From: Chryseobacterium jejuense
Lineage (GTDB): Bacteria > Bacteroidota > Bacteroidia > Flavobacteriales > Weeksellaceae
Direction: 5' to 3'
Length of the DNA stretch: 64,000 nucleotides
NCBI RefSeq assembly: GCF_900100075.1
Contig: NZ_FNEG01000003.1
Span: 335,766-399,765 of the forward strand
In this document: piece by piece, positions 53,335-63,429 of the stretch
Numbering within the stretch: position 1 is the first letter of the stretch
How the letters are laid out: each line of letters begins with the position of its first letter
Notes under the pieces: model-generated
Databases searched by the model: none
What the model saw: only the letters and a program-made list of their open reading frames with translations
Told to the model about the DNA's origin: nothing
Position numbers and translations under genes: made by a program

Positions 53335-54225
53335 ATGAAAAAAGCATCCCTTTTTATATCAATTTGTCTTTTTAGTACTCAGTTAAAAAGCCAGGCAATA
53401 CAAGATCTGAGAAGTAAGATTAACACAATCATATCAACGAAAAATACAACAGTTGGAATTTCTTTAAAAGGAATTGAAGATAAAGATACACTGAGCATCA
53501 ACGGAAATAAAGAAATGCCGATGTTAAGTGTCTTTAAATTTCATATTGCATTGGCCGTTTTAAATCAGGTAGATAAAGGAAAGCTAAAACTGGATCAGAA
53601 GTTTTTTATTAAAAAAGAAGAATTGCTTCCCGAAACATGGAGTCCGATTAGAGAAGAATATCCGGAAGGGAATATGCCTTTGACATTAGATCAATTATTA
53701 AGATATACCGTTTCCCATAGTGATAATAATGGCTGCGATATTTTGATAAAGATAGGGGGTGGAGCGCCTGTTGTTCAGAAATTCATCAACCAGCAGGGTA
53801 TTAAAGATTTCACGATCCGATTGAATGAACAGCAGATGAATACCTTTGAATCCTATTTTGTCAACACATCAACCCCTTTAGCAACAACAGATCTTTTAGA
53901 AAAATTCTACAAAGGGAAAGTTCTGAAAAAGGAAACCACAAAATACTTATACCAGATCATGGTAGAAACTTCAAGAGGATTAACCTGGATGAAAGCAGGC
54001 TTTCCAGCAGGAACAGAATTGGCTCACCGTACAGGAATTTCAGGAAGAAACGAACAGAATATAAGAGCTGCGATGAACGATGTAGGAATTGTAAAACTTC
54101 CCAATGGGAAACATTTCATTCTATCCGTATACCTGAAAAACATCCATGAAGAAATGAAAGACACAGAAAAGATCATTGCAGATATCGGAAACGCAGTTTG
54201 GGAGTACTATGTAAGTAAGCCATAA
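53335..54225 (+). CDS. class A beta-lactamase
   Basis: The protein is 296 residues. A signal peptide ends near KSQA (about 20). The active-site S-x-x-K is SVFKFH near residue 64, the SDN loop is SHSDNNGCD near 124, and the omega-loop glutamate is in NEQQMNTFE near 165. The third box is HRTGISG, with Arg in place of the usual Lys of KTG, as in some carbenicillinases. The layout suggests the subclass A2 group found in Bacteroidota (CfxA/CIA-like). Periplasmic beta-lactam hydrolysis is expected; the spectrum cannot be read. Confidence 0.88.
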   Translation: MKKASLFISICLFSTQLKSQAIQDLRSKINTIISTKNTTVGISLKGIEDKDTLSINGNKEMPMLSVFKFHIALAVLNQVDKGKLKLDQKFFIKKEELLPETWSPIREEYPEGNMPLTLDQLLRYTVSHSDNNGCDILIKIGGGAPVVQKFINQQGIKDFTIRLNEQQMNTFESYFVNTSTPLATTDLLEKFYKGKVLKKETTKYLYQIMVETSRGLTWMKAGFPAGTELAHRTGISGRNEQNIRAAMNDVGIVKLPNGKHFILSVYLKNIHEEMKDTEKIIADIGNAVWEYYVSKP

Positions 54226-54648
54226 AGACTTTAGCAAATAATAAGTATAAACAATTTTTAAATTAATTTTACCATCAATTCATTGTACAGTGTTATCCTG
54301 GATACAGGCTGAAGGTCTGCAAACGTAGTTCAGAAGAGAAATGAAAAACCTACAATATAAAACTCATTCTCTATCAGAAAAACAATGAAATAAAGCTGAA
54401 TATACTCATAAACGTTCAAACGCGAAACATTCTAATCTCCACAATCATCTGTGAAGATCAGTGCAATTTGTGGTTGAAAAATTTAATAGAAACGGGCTGA
54501 AGCCCGTTTTTTCAATAATAACCCATCCATTGGCTTTAGCCAAAACCTATAAACAGTCTATAAATATTCTATAAGATTCAACAAAAATAAACTTCCATTA
54601 TGAAAATTTTAACCCAATCAGAATAAAAAAAAATTCATAAAAATTCCG
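54226..54648. other. gene-free spacer upstream of uvrA with repeat elements
   Basis: No credible reading frame is seen. The stretch holds a boilerplate repeat (ATCTGTGAAGATCAGTGCAA, 54447-54476) and a double-hairpin element at 54491-54543. Confidence 0.5.
54491..54543. repeat. double-hairpin dispersed repeat
   Basis: ACGGGCTGAAGCCCGT (54491-54506) with a T-run is followed by TTGGCTTTAGCCAA (54530-54543). Paired GGGCT-type and TTGGCT-type hairpins recur between genes in Chryseobacterium relatives, to my recollection. The first could also act as a terminator. Confidence 0.55.
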
Positions 54649-54656
54649 TATTTTTG
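54649..54656 (+). promoter_or_regulatory. -7 promoter box of uvrA
   Basis: TATTTTTG 35 nt before the ATG; no LexA-type box is obvious nearby. Confidence 0.4.
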
Positions 54657-54691
54657 CACGTCGTGGTTTTCAGGCAAGATCACTCCAAATT

Positions 54692-57523
54692 ATGAGCAAA
54701 TCAACAGAATATATAGAAGTTTACGGAGCACGTGAACACAACCTAAAGAATATTAATGTTAAGATCCCGCGCAATGAACTGGTAGTAATTACCGGGCTTT
54801 CCGGGAGTGGAAAATCTTCACTGGCTTTTGATACTATTTTTGCAGAAGGCCAGCGTCGCTATATAGAAACATTCTCTGCCTATGCCCGTCAGTTCCTGGG
54901 TGGCTTGGAACGTCCTGATGTAGATAAAATTGAAGGACTTTCACCCGTTATTGCCATTGAGCAGAAAACAACCAATAAAAACCCACGTTCTACCGTAGGA
55001 ACCGTTACAGAGCTGTACGATTTCCTTCGTCTTTTGTATGCTAGGGTTTCAGATGCTTACTCATTGTCTACAGGACAGAAACTGGTAAGTTATACCGAAG
55101 ATCAGATCCTTGATACCATTAAGAACAACTATAAAGGAGAAAAAATCATGTTATTGGCTCCTGTTGTGCGTTCCAGAAAAGGGCACTACCATGAACTTTT
55201 TGTACAAATGGCCAAAAAAGGGTATGGACAGACCAGAATTGACGGTGAGCTGCAGGATATTGAATACGATTTAAAACTTGACCGTTATAAAACCCACGAT
55301 ATTGATATTGTAATCGATCGTTGGATCATCGGGGAAAGCGCTTCAGAAGGTAGAATGGAAAAATCCCTGCGTACTGCCATGGAAATGGGCGAAGGAATCA
55401 TCGGAATTCAGAAACTGGGAAGTACAGATATTGAATATTTCTCCAAGAACCTGATGGATGCTGAAACAGGACATTCCTTAGCATTACCGGAACCCAACAC
55501 TTTCTCATTCAACTCTCCAAAAGGAAGCTGCCCGAACTGTAAAGGATTGGGAACAATTAAAAAGATCAATACAGATTATTTCATTGATAATCCGAAACTA
55601 TCCATCAACCAAGGAGGTTTACTGCCGCTGGAAGATATTAAGTCCAATAAATGGATTCTGGCACAAATCAAGAACATTCTTGAGATCTTCGGATTGGGAA
55701 TGACAACGCCATTACAGGATATTCCGGAAGAAGCTTTAGACTATATCTATAACGGATGTCATAAAGAATTCAATAAAGACCTGAAATATGCAGGAATTAC
55801 CAAGAAGATCAAAATTAGTTTTGATGGTTTGATTGCCTTCATGGAAGAACTTATTGATGAGAGAGAATCTTATGAAGCTATTTTGCTGGAAAGACATTTC
55901 ACCACAGAAGAAACATGTCCGGAATGTGGGGGAACTCGCCTTCAGCCTTCAAGCTTAAGTTTTAAAATTGATGGAAAGAATATTGCTGAGATCAATGGAT
56001 TAAGCTTAGCAGATTTAAAAGATTGGCTGGCAGATGTTAAAGATAAATTCTCTGAAAAAAATAAAATCATCGCTCACGAGATCTTAAAAGAAATCGAAAC
56101 CAGACTTCAGTTCTTACTAGATGTAGGATTGGATTATCTGAGTTTGAGTAGAAGTTCAAAAACCCTTTCAGGAGGAGAATCGCAAAGAATTCGTCTGGCG
56201 ACACAGATTGGTTCTCAGCTTGTGAACGTTTTATACATTTTAGATGAACCGAGTATTGGACTTCACCAGAGAGATAACGAAAGACTGATTCATTCCCTAA
56301 AGAACCTTAGAGATATCGGAAACTCTGTTTTGGTAGTAGAACATGATAAAGACATGATTCTGGAGGCCGATGAGGTATTGGATATTGGTCCAAGAGCCGG
56401 AAAATTTGGAGGTGAGATCCTTTGGCAGGGAAAACCAAAAGATCTATTAAAAGCAGATACCATTACCGCTCAGTATATCAACGGGAAAAGAAAAATTGAA
56501 ATTCCGGCTGAAAGAAGAGTAGGAAGCGGAAAAAATATTGTTCTGAAAGGAGCAACAGGAAATAACCTGAAAAATGTAACTCTGGATGTTCCTCTTGGAA
56601 AACTGGTCGTGGTAACGGGAATTTCAGGAAGTGGAAAATCTTCTTTAATTAACGGAACATTATATCCAATTCTAAACAAACATTTCTACAGAGCGGTTCA
56701 GGAACCTTTACCTTATAAAAAGATTGAAGGTCTTGATAATATTGATAAAATTGTAGACGTAGACCAAACTCCGATCGGAAGAACACCACGTTCAAATCCG
56801 GCAACGTATACGGGAATGTTTACAGACATCAGAAACCTTTTTGCGGAATTACCTGAAAGTAAGATCCGTGGGTACAAGCCAGGAAGATTCTCTTTCAACG
56901 TAAAAGGTGGAAGATGTGAAACTTGTCAGGGTGGTGGATTAAAAGTAATCGAAATGAACTTCCTTCCGGATGTATACGTTCATTGTGAAACCTGCAACGG
57001 AAAACGTTTCAACAGAGAAACTCTTGAAGTTCGTTACAAAGGAAAATCTATTTCTGATGTACTGGACATGACCATTGATGAAGCGGTAGATTTCTTCCAA
57101 CCGATTCCAAAGATCTTTGCTAAAGTGAAAACATTGCAGGATGTAGGATTAGGATATATTACATTAGGACAACAGTCTACAACCCTTTCAGGAGGAGAAG
57201 CTCAGCGAATCAAGCTGGCAACCGAACTGGCAAAAAGACAAACCGGAAATACCCTTTATATCCTTGATGAACCTACAACAGGGCTTCACTTTGAAGATGT
57301 AAAGATTCTAATGGAGGCCATTAATCAATTGGTAGAACTAGGAAATTCATTCATCATTATTGAACATAATATGGATGTGATTAAATTAGCAGACCATATT
57401 ATTGATGTAGGTCCGGAAGGAGGAAAATATGGTGGACAGATTGTTGCACAGGGAACTCCGGAAGAGATTGTGAAATCTAAGAAGAGTTTGACTGGGAAAT
57501 TCCTGAAGAGGGAATTGGAATAA
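54692..57523 (+). CDS. uvrA: excinuclease ABC subunit A
   Basis: The 943-residue protein has two ABC modules. Walker A boxes are [14 protein letters not shown] near residue 36 and [14 protein letters not shown] near 650. ABC signatures are [19 protein letters not shown] near 495 and [19 protein letters not shown] near 835. Two zinc fingers carry the C-x2-C pairs CPNCKGLG near 281 with CPECGGTR near 410, and CETCQGGG with CETCNGKR near 745-775. It finds bulky DNA lesions and loads UvrB. Confidence 0.98.
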   Translation: MSKSTEYIEVYGAREHNLKNINVKIPRNELVVITGLSGSGKSSLAFDTIFAEGQRRYIETFSAYARQFLGGLERPDVDKIEGLSPVIAIEQKTTNKNPRSTVGTVTELYDFLRLLYARVSDAYSLSTGQKLVSYTEDQILDTIKNNYKGEKIMLLAPVVRSRKGHYHELFVQMAKKGYGQTRIDGELQDIEYDLKLDRYKTHDIDIVIDRWIIGESASEGRMEKSLRTAMEMGEGIIGIQKLGSTDIEYFSKNLMDAETGHSLALPEPNTFSFNSPKGSCPNCKGLGTIKKINTDYFIDNPKLSINQGGLLPLEDIKSNKWILAQIKNILEIFGLGMTTPLQDIPEEALDYIYNGCHKEFNKDLKYAGITKKIKISFDGLIAFMEELIDERESYEAILLERHFTTEETCPECGGTRLQPSSLSFKIDGKNIAEINGLSLADLKDWLADVKDKFSEKNKIIAHEILKEIETRLQFLLDVGLDYLSLSRSSKTLSGGESQRIRLATQIGSQLVNVLYILDEPSIGLHQRDNERLIHSLKNLRDIGNSVLVVEHDKDMILEADEVLDIGPRAGKFGGEILWQGKPKDLLKADTITAQYINGKRKIEIPAERRVGSGKNIVLKGATGNNLKNVTLDVPLGKLVVVTGISGSGKSSLINGTLYPILNKHFYRAVQEPLPYKKIEGLDNIDKIVDVDQTPIGRTPRSNPATYTGMFTDIRNLFAELPESKIRGYKPGRFSFNVKGGRCETCQGGGLKVIEMNFLPDVYVHCETCNGKRFNRETLEVRYKGKSISDVLDMTIDEAVDFFQPIPKIFAKVKTLQDVGLGYITLGQQSTTLSGGEAQRIKLATELAKRQTGNTLYILDEPTTGLHFEDVKILMEAINQLVELGNSFIIIEHNMDVIKLADHIIDVGPEGGKYGGQIVAQGTPEEIVKSKKSLTGKFLKRELE

Positions 57524-57546
57524 GAATATATTAACCTAAGTATACA

Positions 57547-57580
57547 AAAGAATTTGCGAAAGCAGATTCTTTTTTTATTT
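57547..57580 (+). terminator. terminator
   Basis: AAAGAATTTGC and GCAGATTCTTT pair over 11 bp (one G-U) around GAAA, followed by TTTTTTATTTT. Confidence 0.8.
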
Positions 57581-57611
57581 TTATCCCCAATCAAATCCAA
57601 GCTATTTAATC

Positions 57612-58436
57612 ATGAAAAAATATATAATCCTGATCGTATTTCCATTTCTTTTATCATGCAAAAAAGAGAAAGAAGTACCTGTGTCTACAGAAGTACCAGT
57701 TCAAAAAAAAGATAGCATCACAGTAAGTGAAACGGATTATAAACTAGATAAGGAAACCATTTTTGGGGTCTATCAGCTTACCAATAAAGATATGGCAATT
57801 TGTATTCCTGTGCAGTTTGGTGATCAGGATGATCCGTTATCCAAAAAATATGAAAATTTTCTTGTCAAAGATTCCATTCCGTGGATCTATGGAAGGGAGA
57901 TGAAGGATTATAAATATTATGATACCCTATCTGTAGGTCCCCTGTACTACAATAAAAGGTTTGAAGATGCCTTTAAGAAAGAGATGAAAGAGTCTTATTT
58001 CGTGTACGGCACTAAATCTTTCCAGCAATGTAGCATTAAAAGGGTAGTTTTTCACTCTACAGAATGTGGAAATGATTATATCGCTTATATCCTTAACGTT
58101 GATAAAAATCTGATTGGAAATCCATTGATTGCTTCAGAAAAAGAAATTCCGTTGAAATATGGAGATAATTATTCAGAGATCAATAAGTCTATCAAAAAAT
58201 CAGCAGCTAAAGAAAGCACAGAGAACAATTATGGGTTCGGAAACTACAATCCAATCGTTTACGGAAACTATAAAAATCTTTATTTTACGTACTATGATGA
58301 TTTTAAATGGCATGATAAAAAATTAGGGTCTAATTGTCAGTTTCCGGAAAGAGCCGTTTTTGAATTAGATGATAAAGAACAAGTAAAGCTGCTTTGGAGT
58401 TCAGAAATGGATCTTCTTGGGTTGCCATGCCTTTAA
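57612..58436 (+). CDS. lipoprotein of unknown function
   Basis: The product is 274 residues. A lipobox FLLSC gives a lipidated cysteine at residue 16, then a charged linker (KKEKEVPVSTEVPVQKKDSI). The globular part (about 45-274) has many aromatic residues and scattered cysteines (CSIKR, TECGND, SNCQFPER, LPCL), which may form disulfides. No family recognised. It lies between uvrA and the bacteriocin-like peptide; nothing in the sequence ties it to either. Confidence 0.7.
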   Translation: MKKYIILIVFPFLLSCKKEKEVPVSTEVPVQKKDSITVSETDYKLDKETIFGVYQLTNKDMAICIPVQFGDQDDPLSKKYENFLVKDSIPWIYGREMKDYKYYDTLSVGPLYYNKRFEDAFKKEMKESYFVYGTKSFQQCSIKRVVFHSTECGNDYIAYILNVDKNLIGNPLIASEKEIPLKYGDNYSEINKSIKKSAAKESTENNYGFGNYNPIVYGNYKNLYFTYYDDFKWHDKKLGSNCQFPERAVFELDDKEQVKLLWSSEMDLLGLPCL

Positions 58437-58645
58437 TAATGAGGTTTTTGAGGCTTTTTAAAAGTTGAGAAACAGTAAGGCTTTGAATGTCAAGACATAT
58501 ACCTCTTAAAAGCCCATAAATACAATGTTTCTAGATAATATTTTTTAATCAAAAAAGTGTGAATAATGAAAATTTTAAGTATTAAATTATAATAATGTAT
58601 AACAATATTCGCTTTACTTTTACAAAACCATAAAATTAAAGCTAT

Positions 58646-58780
58646 ATGAAAAATTTAAAGAAACTGACTAAAGGAGATTTGAAGTCAGTGTACGGAGGAG
58701 AACCAAAACAGTATTGTACGTATTGCGAGTGGGCCAATAAAGTATTTTGCAGCGAAATTCCAATCGTTCAGTGCCCATAA
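58646..58780 (+). CDS. bacteriocin-like peptide with double-glycine leader
   Basis: The 44-residue product has a leader MKNLKKLTKGDLKSVYGG (Gly-Gly at 17-18), matching the double-glycine leaders cut by C39-peptidase ABC exporters. The 26-residue core EPKQYCTYCEWANKVFCSEI then PIVQCP holds four cysteines (24, 27, 35, 43). A weak -7 box (TACTTTTA, 58615-58622) and a strong terminator 8 nt after the stop frame it as a single-gene unit. Leaders of this kind recur in Chryseobacterium; product and target are unknown. No exporter is adjacent. Confidence 0.75.
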   Translation: MKNLKKLTKGDLKSVYGGEPKQYCTYCEWANKVFCSEIPIVQCP

Positions 58781-58787
58781 AAAAATC

Positions 58788-58814
58788 AAGCCGCTTTTTA
58801 AGCGGCTTTTTTAT
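58788..58814. terminator. bidirectional terminator
   Basis: AAGCCGCTT and AAGCGGCTT with a short loop and flanking A and T runs, between the peptide gene and the convergent lipoprotein gene. Confidence 0.82.
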
Positions 58815-59359
58815 TGTTTTGTATATTGAATAAAGTCTGTCAGACTCGTTTTAAGATCCTTAGAATGGTTAGCTTTTTTATCGAAAATAATATTATCTAT
58901 TTTCCATCCTTTATCAGTATCAATCAGTTGTATGACATCAGTCCATGATTCTTTTGGAAAAGCCGTATTGTATTCAAATTGAACAAGGGCTTCTGCTGTT
59001 TTATCATGAATCCTAATACTTTTGATGGTGTAACCAGTATATCCTTCATATAAACTTGAAAATATAGCTCCCTCAAAGATCAAAGGTTTTTCATCAGGAT
59101 GGTCACTGTTTTTCACTTTCTCAATATCAGCTTTTGAAGCATTGATTGCTGTTTCTAAAGTTTTTTTCAATTCCGGAGAAAATAAATCATTCGAAATAGG
59201 TTGGTTGTAAACAGCTTCATTAGATTTTCCGTACTGGCTGTAAAGCTGATTTACTTTTTCGGTAATCAGTTTTTTTTCATTGGATGGAAGAGGTGTTGTT
59301 TTACTGCAGGAAATAAAACAGAAGATGAAGCTTACATATAGGAAAAGTGATCGTATCAT
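58811..59359 (-). CDS. lipoprotein, DUF3828-like
   Basis: The product is 182 residues from the ATG at 59359. Lipobox CFISC places the lipidated cysteine at residue 18. The mature part has the NTF2-like/DUF3828 arrangement: a helix (KLITEKVNQLYSQYGKSN), LFSPELKKTLETA and closing strands TWTDVIQLIDTDKGWKIDNI-like (SWTDVIQLIDTDKGWKIDNI). The frame runs 14 codons upstream, but that part would precede the signal peptide. Function unknown. Confidence 0.72.
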   Translation of the reverse strand: MIRSLFLYVSFIFCFISCSKTTPLPSNEKKLITEKVNQLYSQYGKSNEAVYNQPISNDLFSPELKKTLETAINASKADIEKVKNSDHPDEKPLIFEGAIFSSLYEGYTGYTIKSIRIHDKTAEALVQFEYNTAFPKESWTDVIQLIDTDKGWKIDNIIFDKKANHSKDLKTSLTDFIQYTKQ

Positions 59360-59458
59360 ATATAGAATATTATTTTTTTGAAAACTCAAAAGATGTACCA
59401 AGTCATTAGTTGTTGGTTATTTTTGAAGTATTCTATAAAATTATTTTATATCCCTGTG

Positions 59459-59491
59459 TTTGGATTTAATTTTAAAATATTTTTATATTTG
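59459..59491 (+). promoter_or_regulatory. promoter of the vgrG cassette
   Basis: TTTG at 59459-59462, 21 nt, TATATTTG at 59484-59491, 36 nt before the vgrG start. Confidence 0.65.
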
Positions 59492-59527
59492 TAATCATTA
59501 TATCCAGAATAACACAAATCATAAGGC

Positions 59528-61480
59528 ATGAAAAAAAATACGACTTCAGAACGCGTATCCTTTACTGATGGATACCGTGCTCCTGATAATGCTCAGGCAG
59601 TAAAAGAAAATAATACAGCAGGAATCAATCGGATTGTCAAACTTTCTGCAGTAATCAACGGAGAAATCATTTCAAGTTTTAAACATTTTAAGTTAAAGCA
59701 AAGTGCTGTAACCCATCACGAATTTGCGTTAACACTGGCTCATGATGCCCTATCTGAAAAACAAGGACATCAGTTGGAACAGGCCAATACATTCCTGGGA
59801 AAGCGTCTGACCATTAAAATTGCTTACAAAGATTTTGAAACTAAAAATAGTCCTGAGAGAGTTTTTGTAGGAATTATTACCAAAGTAGGTTTCAGTCAGG
59901 AAGCTCACAGTTTGGGAAATATTGTTTTAAAAGGATTCAGTCCTACCATTCTTTTGGATGGTGCTCCTCATACACAGAGTTTTGGGGGATCCCAGCCTGT
60001 GAATACAGGAATTATAGCGGATGAGGTTATTAAACAAGGGATAGATCCTTTCTGGTATGACTTTAGGGTAAATGCCAAAGCCTCGTCGCAAATTGTCTAC
60101 AGCTCCCAGTACAATGAAACCCATTATAATTATTTATGCAGATTGGCAGAAGCTTATGGAGAACAGTTTTTCTATGACGGAGAAGTCCTGCATTTCGGAA
60201 ATATGCCGGCTCCGGCAGCTCCCCTTGAATTGATAAGTGGAAGTAATGTCTCAAATGTTCATACTGAACTTAGAGCACTTCATACTCATCCTGCTTATTA
60301 TGGATATAACAGTAGTAAAAATACCATGCTGACTTCAGGAGAAACCCCATTAAAACATATGGGAAGCCTTGCCAAGACCGCTTATACAAATAATGAAAGC
60401 ATTTTCAAGACCCCTTCACTTCAGTCGGCTCCTATTAAGGCAGCTACCGATATGGATGTGGTGAATTCCCAAACTGGCGCATGGGGCAGTAAAGGGGTAG
60501 ATGTGTTTGTAGTATCCGGTGATACCACGATGCCGTTTCTATATCCCGGCTGTACAGCAGATCTTTATCTGAGAAAACCAGATTCCAACAAAACAGGGTA
60601 TTTCACAAAACTCATGATGACAGAAGTTACCCATGAAATAGATACTTTAGGACACTATAAAGGAAGTTTTGAAGCCATCGCCTCGGATACTGGATATATT
60701 CCCAAACCTGAATTTACAAATCCTTTTGCAGAAACACAGCCGGCAGTAGTGATCTCCAACGAAGATCCTTTGGGACAAGGACGTGTACAAGTAAAATTTC
60801 TGTGGCAGCTTAATGAAACTACAGATTTTATCAGAGTAATGAGTCCGGACGCAGGAGGAACAGACCAGATTACCCAAAATAGAGGCTATGTGGCTATTCC
60901 TGAAGTAGGAGACCAAGTGATGATAGGATTTGTACATAACCATCCGGATCGCCCTTTCGTTATGGGCGGAATGTTCCATGGAGGAGTTGCCCTTGGTGGT
61001 GGCGTGAATAACTATTTAAAATCTATTCAGACCAGAAGCGGTATCCGTATTCTGATGAATGATGCTGAAGGAAGTGTAAATATCGTAGATCCAAGTGGCA
61101 ACAACTATTTCATGGACGGAAAAGGAAACATCACGGTATCCGCACCTAATGATATCAATTTCAATGCAGGAGGAAACCTCAATATCAATGTGGGGCAAAA
61201 TATGTCCACCAGCGTTGGGATGAATAAAACAGATACCGTGACGATGAATCATAGTGAAAGTATAGGGATGATAAAAACCTCTTCCGTGATAGGAGATTCC
61301 CAGGTTTTCATAACAGGAAAGCTTACTGAATTTATAGAAGGAGACGTTCACAGTGAAGTAAAACAGGAACGTAATGAAATTTCAAGAAAAGAAATGAATT
61401 TCAGTACCGAAGAAAACTTTACAAGCCATACGAAAAGTTCGATCCATATGAACAGTGGCGAAAAAGGACATAATCACTAA
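59528..61480 (+). CDS. vgrG: type VI secretion spike protein VgrG (TssI)
   Basis: The protein is 650 residues. The gp27-like base (about 35-390) contains FKLKQSAVTHHEFALTL and YNETHYNYLCRLAEAYGEQF. The OB region (about 400-480) includes DPLGQGRVQVKFLWQ and MSPDAGGTDQITQNRGY. The gp5-like beta-helix tail (about 490-600; GNNYFMDGKGNITVSAPNDI) has the repeated VGxxM pattern. The C-terminus ends KGHNH without a fused toxin domain. It sharpens the T6SS tip and carries the effector encoded next. Confidence 0.92.
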   Translation: MKKNTTSERVSFTDGYRAPDNAQAVKENNTAGINRIVKLSAVINGEIISSFKHFKLKQSAVTHHEFALTLAHDALSEKQGHQLEQANTFLGKRLTIKIAYKDFETKNSPERVFVGIITKVGFSQEAHSLGNIVLKGFSPTILLDGAPHTQSFGGSQPVNTGIIADEVIKQGIDPFWYDFRVNAKASSQIVYSSQYNETHYNYLCRLAEAYGEQFFYDGEVLHFGNMPAPAAPLELISGSNVSNVHTELRALHTHPAYYGYNSSKNTMLTSGETPLKHMGSLAKTAYTNNESIFKTPSLQSAPIKAATDMDVVNSQTGAWGSKGVDVFVVSGDTTMPFLYPGCTADLYLRKPDSNKTGYFTKLMMTEVTHEIDTLGHYKGSFEAIASDTGYIPKPEFTNPFAETQPAVVISNEDPLGQGRVQVKFLWQLNETTDFIRVMSPDAGGTDQITQNRGYVAIPEVGDQVMIGFVHNHPDRPFVMGGMFHGGVALGGGVNNYLKSIQTRSGIRILMNDAEGSVNIVDPSGNNYFMDGKGNITVSAPNDINFNAGGNLNINVGQNMSTSVGMNKTDTVTMNHSESIGMIKTSSVIGDSQVFITGKLTEFIEGDVHSEVKQERNEISRKEMNFSTEENFTSHTKSSIHMNSGEKGHNH

Positions 61481-61490
61481 TATTTTTCCT

Positions 61491-63419
61491 ATGAGCAGAA
61501 CAAGAATTGTCAACGGGAAATATACCAAAGTAACCGAAAAAGGGTATAACCTGTACTCTGAAGGAAATACCAATATTAATGCATTAGGTTTGAATAATCT
61601 GAATGCAGATAAAGATATTCATCATGGCTCTGCGGTGGAAAAAGCTCCGGCGTATCAGCCTAAAGACTCTGTAAATGTTTTTATCGGGATGTTTTTTGAT
61701 GGTACAGGAAATAACAGATATAATTCTGATAAAACCTATTACAGTAAGATCAACTCTGGAGAAACCTATTATAAAAATGATACTGTTCCCCAGGAATATT
61801 ATGAGACCATCAAAGATCCCAAAACCGGAAAACAAAAAAAGATCAAAATTTCAGACCGCGATAGTTACTGGAACCCATATTCCAACGTTGCCAAACTGTT
61901 TGATCTTTATAAAGAGAAAAAGAATCCAAGTGAAGATGCAAAAGGAAATGAAGATGCTCATCCGGAATATGGAAACTATGTTATTTTAAAACAATATGTA
62001 GAAGGAATAGGGACGAAACAGGATAAAGAAGATGATATTGCAGGTTCTTGTGCGGGAAGAGGAGACTGGGGAGTAATTGGCAGAGTAGAGGAAGGAATTA
62101 AAAATGTTATAGCCAATGAATTTAGTAATATTCCAAAAGGTAAGAAGATCAATAAGATTGTATTTGATGTTTTCGGATTCAGCAGGGGAGCTGCAGCAGC
62201 AAGGCATTTTTGTAATGAAGTAAAGAAATCGGTAAAATATGATACGGTGATGTGGGATGAAATGGATATTAAAATGGGACGTCCCAAGATCTCTTATGTT
62301 TCAGAACACGCAGGTGGCCTCTTTGGAAAAAGACTGCGCAAAGCAGGATATCAACCGGTGGGAGATACCTTTACCATAGAAATCCGTTTTCTGGGAGTAT
62401 TTGATACGGTGGTTTCCGATATGGTCGTGAAAGAAAATATAGGATATAAAGTAGCGGGAGTTTTGATTAAAAACCCTTTAACTGTTCCTTACAGTATTGC
62501 CGCATTTCTAGGGCAGGCTTCGCTTCAGGATATTAAAACGAAAGTATCCGGATTGGGGATTAAAAAGATTTTCCATATTACCGCCTATAATGAATGGCGG
62601 AAAAATTTTGCATTAACGCCTACAGAAGAAGGCTATACGATATCGATGCTTGGTGCCCATTCAGATATAGGAGGTGGCTATGCCCATCTGGATAAATATA
62701 CCGCCGTTTTGGATTACTTTGATGTGAAAGTAGGCGATGATAAAACGCTTAAAGAAAAAGAAAAGATAAGACAGTTTTATATCAACCAGCGCATCTCTAC
62801 AGAAAAAGAGATTGCATTTAGAAATGCTTACGATCACGTAAAAGAAACTACAGTGACCAGTGCGGGAGTGGGAACACGGGAGATTAAAGCAGAACCGGAT
62901 TTCCCGGATAAAGGAAAAACAGTATTCACAAGTCCTTATTTTCAGATATTCCAAACCAAAGAATCAGACCATTATATTCTGGAAGATTCCCGGTATATTT
63001 CTAATAAATACAGTTTAGTGGCAATGAATATGATGTTGCAAAAAGGAATAGATAATAAAGTACCCTTTTATAAAGACTATAAAGAGGCTATAGCTAAAGG
63101 TAATAAAGTTGACCATCCTTTTGAACATGAAATCCCAGATACGGATAAATATAAAGACTTGAAGCAATATATGGATCTGATGCTGGAGGAAAGTAAAAAA
63201 GAAGGGATTGGAAATTATACGGTCCCTTCAGAAATATATCAACATATCTGTAACCATTATATCCATCTTTCTGCTAACTTTGGAGGACTCGCTGCAATAG
63301 GTGTTAAAACGGGAGATCACCATCTTCTGGAAAGCGTAGGTTTCGTTAACCAGCCCGTAGCACCTAAAGTGAGTAAGGATGGTAATATCTATTATGAAAG
63401 AGAAAAATGGTACCCTTAG
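61491..63419 (+). CDS. T6SS phospholipase effector, Tle1-like (DUF2235)
   Basis: From the ATG at 61491 (10 nt after vgrG) the product is 642 residues. A 60-residue N-terminal segment (RIVNGKYTKVTEKGYNLYSE; GNTNINALGLNN) precedes the alpha/beta hydrolase and may dock to VgrG. Hydrolase marks are IGMFFDGTGNN near 66 (DUF2235), the nucleophile box VFGFSRGAAAARHF near 230 and the acid in MLGAHSDIGGGYAHL near 390. No signal peptide. Likely attacks phospholipids of rival cells. A GTG 12 codons upstream, inside vgrG, is also in frame. Confidence 0.85.
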   Translation: MSRTRIVNGKYTKVTEKGYNLYSEGNTNINALGLNNLNADKDIHHGSAVEKAPAYQPKDSVNVFIGMFFDGTGNNRYNSDKTYYSKINSGETYYKNDTVPQEYYETIKDPKTGKQKKIKISDRDSYWNPYSNVAKLFDLYKEKKNPSEDAKGNEDAHPEYGNYVILKQYVEGIGTKQDKEDDIAGSCAGRGDWGVIGRVEEGIKNVIANEFSNIPKGKKINKIVFDVFGFSRGAAAARHFCNEVKKSVKYDTVMWDEMDIKMGRPKISYVSEHAGGLFGKRLRKAGYQPVGDTFTIEIRFLGVFDTVVSDMVVKENIGYKVAGVLIKNPLTVPYSIAAFLGQASLQDIKTKVSGLGIKKIFHITAYNEWRKNFALTPTEEGYTISMLGAHSDIGGGYAHLDKYTAVLDYFDVKVGDDKTLKEKEKIRQFYINQRISTEKEIAFRNAYDHVKETTVTSAGVGTREIKAEPDFPDKGKTVFTSPYFQIFQTKESDHYILEDSRYISNKYSLVAMNMMLQKGIDNKVPFYKDYKEAIAKGNKVDHPFEHEIPDTDKYKDLKQYMDLMLEESKKEGIGNYTVPSEIYQHICNHYIHLSANFGGLAAIGVKTGDHHLLESVGFVNQPVAPKVSKDGNIYYEREKWYP

Positions 63420-63429
63420 ATCAATAGTA

